Source: Oribacterium sp. UBA3737 (GTDB taxonomy: Bacteria; Bacillota_A; Clostridia; Lachnospirales; Lachnospiraceae). From it: DNA of 14,444 bases. Below, piece by piece: positions 14,110-14,444 of the stretch. The DNA lies in NCBI GenBank assembly GCA_002371295.1, contig DFGZ01000184.1:1-14444 (forward strand), written 5' to 3'. The position numbers and the translations under genes are program-made. The number at the start of each line of letters is the position of its first letter. Position 1 is the first letter of the stretch. The notes beneath the pieces are model-generated. The model was not told the origin of the DNA. It was given only the letters and a program-made list of their open reading frames with translations, and searched no databases.

Positions 14110-14160
14110 ATCGGGGTATTATCAGTTTTGCAAAGGTAACTGCATAATACCCCGATTTTA
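14110..14160 (+). terminator. Strong rho-independent terminator after the YcxB-like gene
   Basis: A perfect 13-bp stem, ATCGGGGTATTAT (14110-14122) with ATAATACCCCGAT (14144-14156), extended inward by CAGTT/AACTG across a single bulged C, and followed by TTTTATAATT. Best terminator in the window. Confidence 0.9.
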
Positions 14161-14183
14161 TAATTAGATGTGTCATATTATTC

Positions 14184-14229
14184 ATGAAGTTTCATCTTAA
14201 TTGAGCGCTAGAGGGAATTATGCTACTAT
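14184..14229 (+). promoter_or_regulatory. Extended -10 promoter of the AAA-ATPase-like gene, with upstream inverted repeat
   Basis: TTGAGC (14201-14206), 17-nt spacer and TACTAT (14224-14229) preceded by TG at 14221-14222, an extended -10. Start near 14236. The short inverted repeat ATGAA-GT-TTCAT (14184-14195) lies just upstream of the -35 and could be an operator, which is weak evidence alone. Confidence 0.65.
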
Positions 14230-14268
14230 TTAGGCATATATGGATGTAGTGGAAAGAGGTGTGTTCGC

Positions 14269-14444
14269 ATGCTAAAGACAGTTGGACTGGGTTTACAAGA
14301 TTACGAAAAGGTCATAACAGAAAATGCTTTTTACATAGATAAAACTGATTTTATATCTGAATGGTGGAACAGTAAGGATGATATCACATTAATTACCCGT
14401 CCACGTCGTTTCGGAAAAACTCTGATGCTGAGTACAGTAGAAAA
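14269..14444 (+). CDS. AAA-ATPase-like protein (PF09820-type), 5' fragment
   Basis: Only the first 58 codons are in the window. Start ATG 14269, 7 nt after AAGAGGTG. The visible protein starts MLKTVGLGLQDYEKVITE, then NAFYIDKTDFISEWW and TLITRPRRFGKTLMLSTVE. The 'YIDKT...RPRRFGKTLML' pattern is the diagnostic start of the AAA-ATPase-like family, which normally continues to about 500-600 residues with a C-terminal PD-(D/E)XK nuclease-like domain. RRFGKT is its short P-loop variant. These genes occur in many copies in gut and rumen anaerobes; function is not established. Confidence 0.85.
   Translation, partial: MLKTVGLGLQDYEKVITENAFYIDKTDFISEWWNSKDDITLITRPRRFGKTLMLSTVE

Overview
The window reads like an accessory/metabolic region of a Gram-positive anaerobe of the Bacillota, most likely a Lachnospiraceae member (Butyrivibrio/Roseburia-like). 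The pointers are strong AGGAGG-type ribosome sites, housekeeping (sigma-A-like) promoters, lipobox signal peptides of the 'LVAC-GG' type, a Bmp-family ABC importer, a YcxB-like protein and the start of an AAA-ATPase-like/PD-(D/E)XK family gene common in that family. The genus assignment is inference.

Layout. Positions 1-752 hold the N-terminal 250 codons of an unrecognised minus-strand gene. A 319-bp divergent gap follows, with a hairpin terminator of unknown owner and a very good promoter. Positions 1072-11090 form a nine-gene plus-strand cluster: Bmp-type lipoprotein; a strong internal terminator; two-domain ABC ATPase; two permeases; calcium-type nucleoside hydrolase; M20 amidohydrolase; GATase1-like protein (PF07090 type); second M20 amidohydrolase; ribokinase. 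A T8 terminator closes it. Next come a structured leader and a large secreted lipoprotein with an alpha/beta-hydrolase core resembling subtype-B tannases (11393-13291), then a small two-TM YcxB-like protein (13541-14047), and finally the first 58 codons of an AAA-ATPase-like gene running off the right edge.

How the genes fit. The lipoprotein, ATPase and permeases should import a nucleoside. The hydrolase splits it to base and ribose, and ribokinase makes ribose-5-phosphate. The two complete M20 enzymes and the PF07090 protein are not needed for ordinary nucleosides. They suggest that the natural substrate, or the released base, carries an amide/acyl linkage; this is a hypothesis.

Most interesting non-coding signal: the nucleoside hydrolase and ribokinase genes are each preceded by the same 57-nt element. 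The two copies align without gaps right up to the ATG and fold into the same hairpin with the same bulge and mismatch, and base changes between them preserve pairing. A degenerate piece of the element may recur in the operon's terminator. I saw no rRNA, tRNA, CRISPR array, insertion sequence or phage gene.
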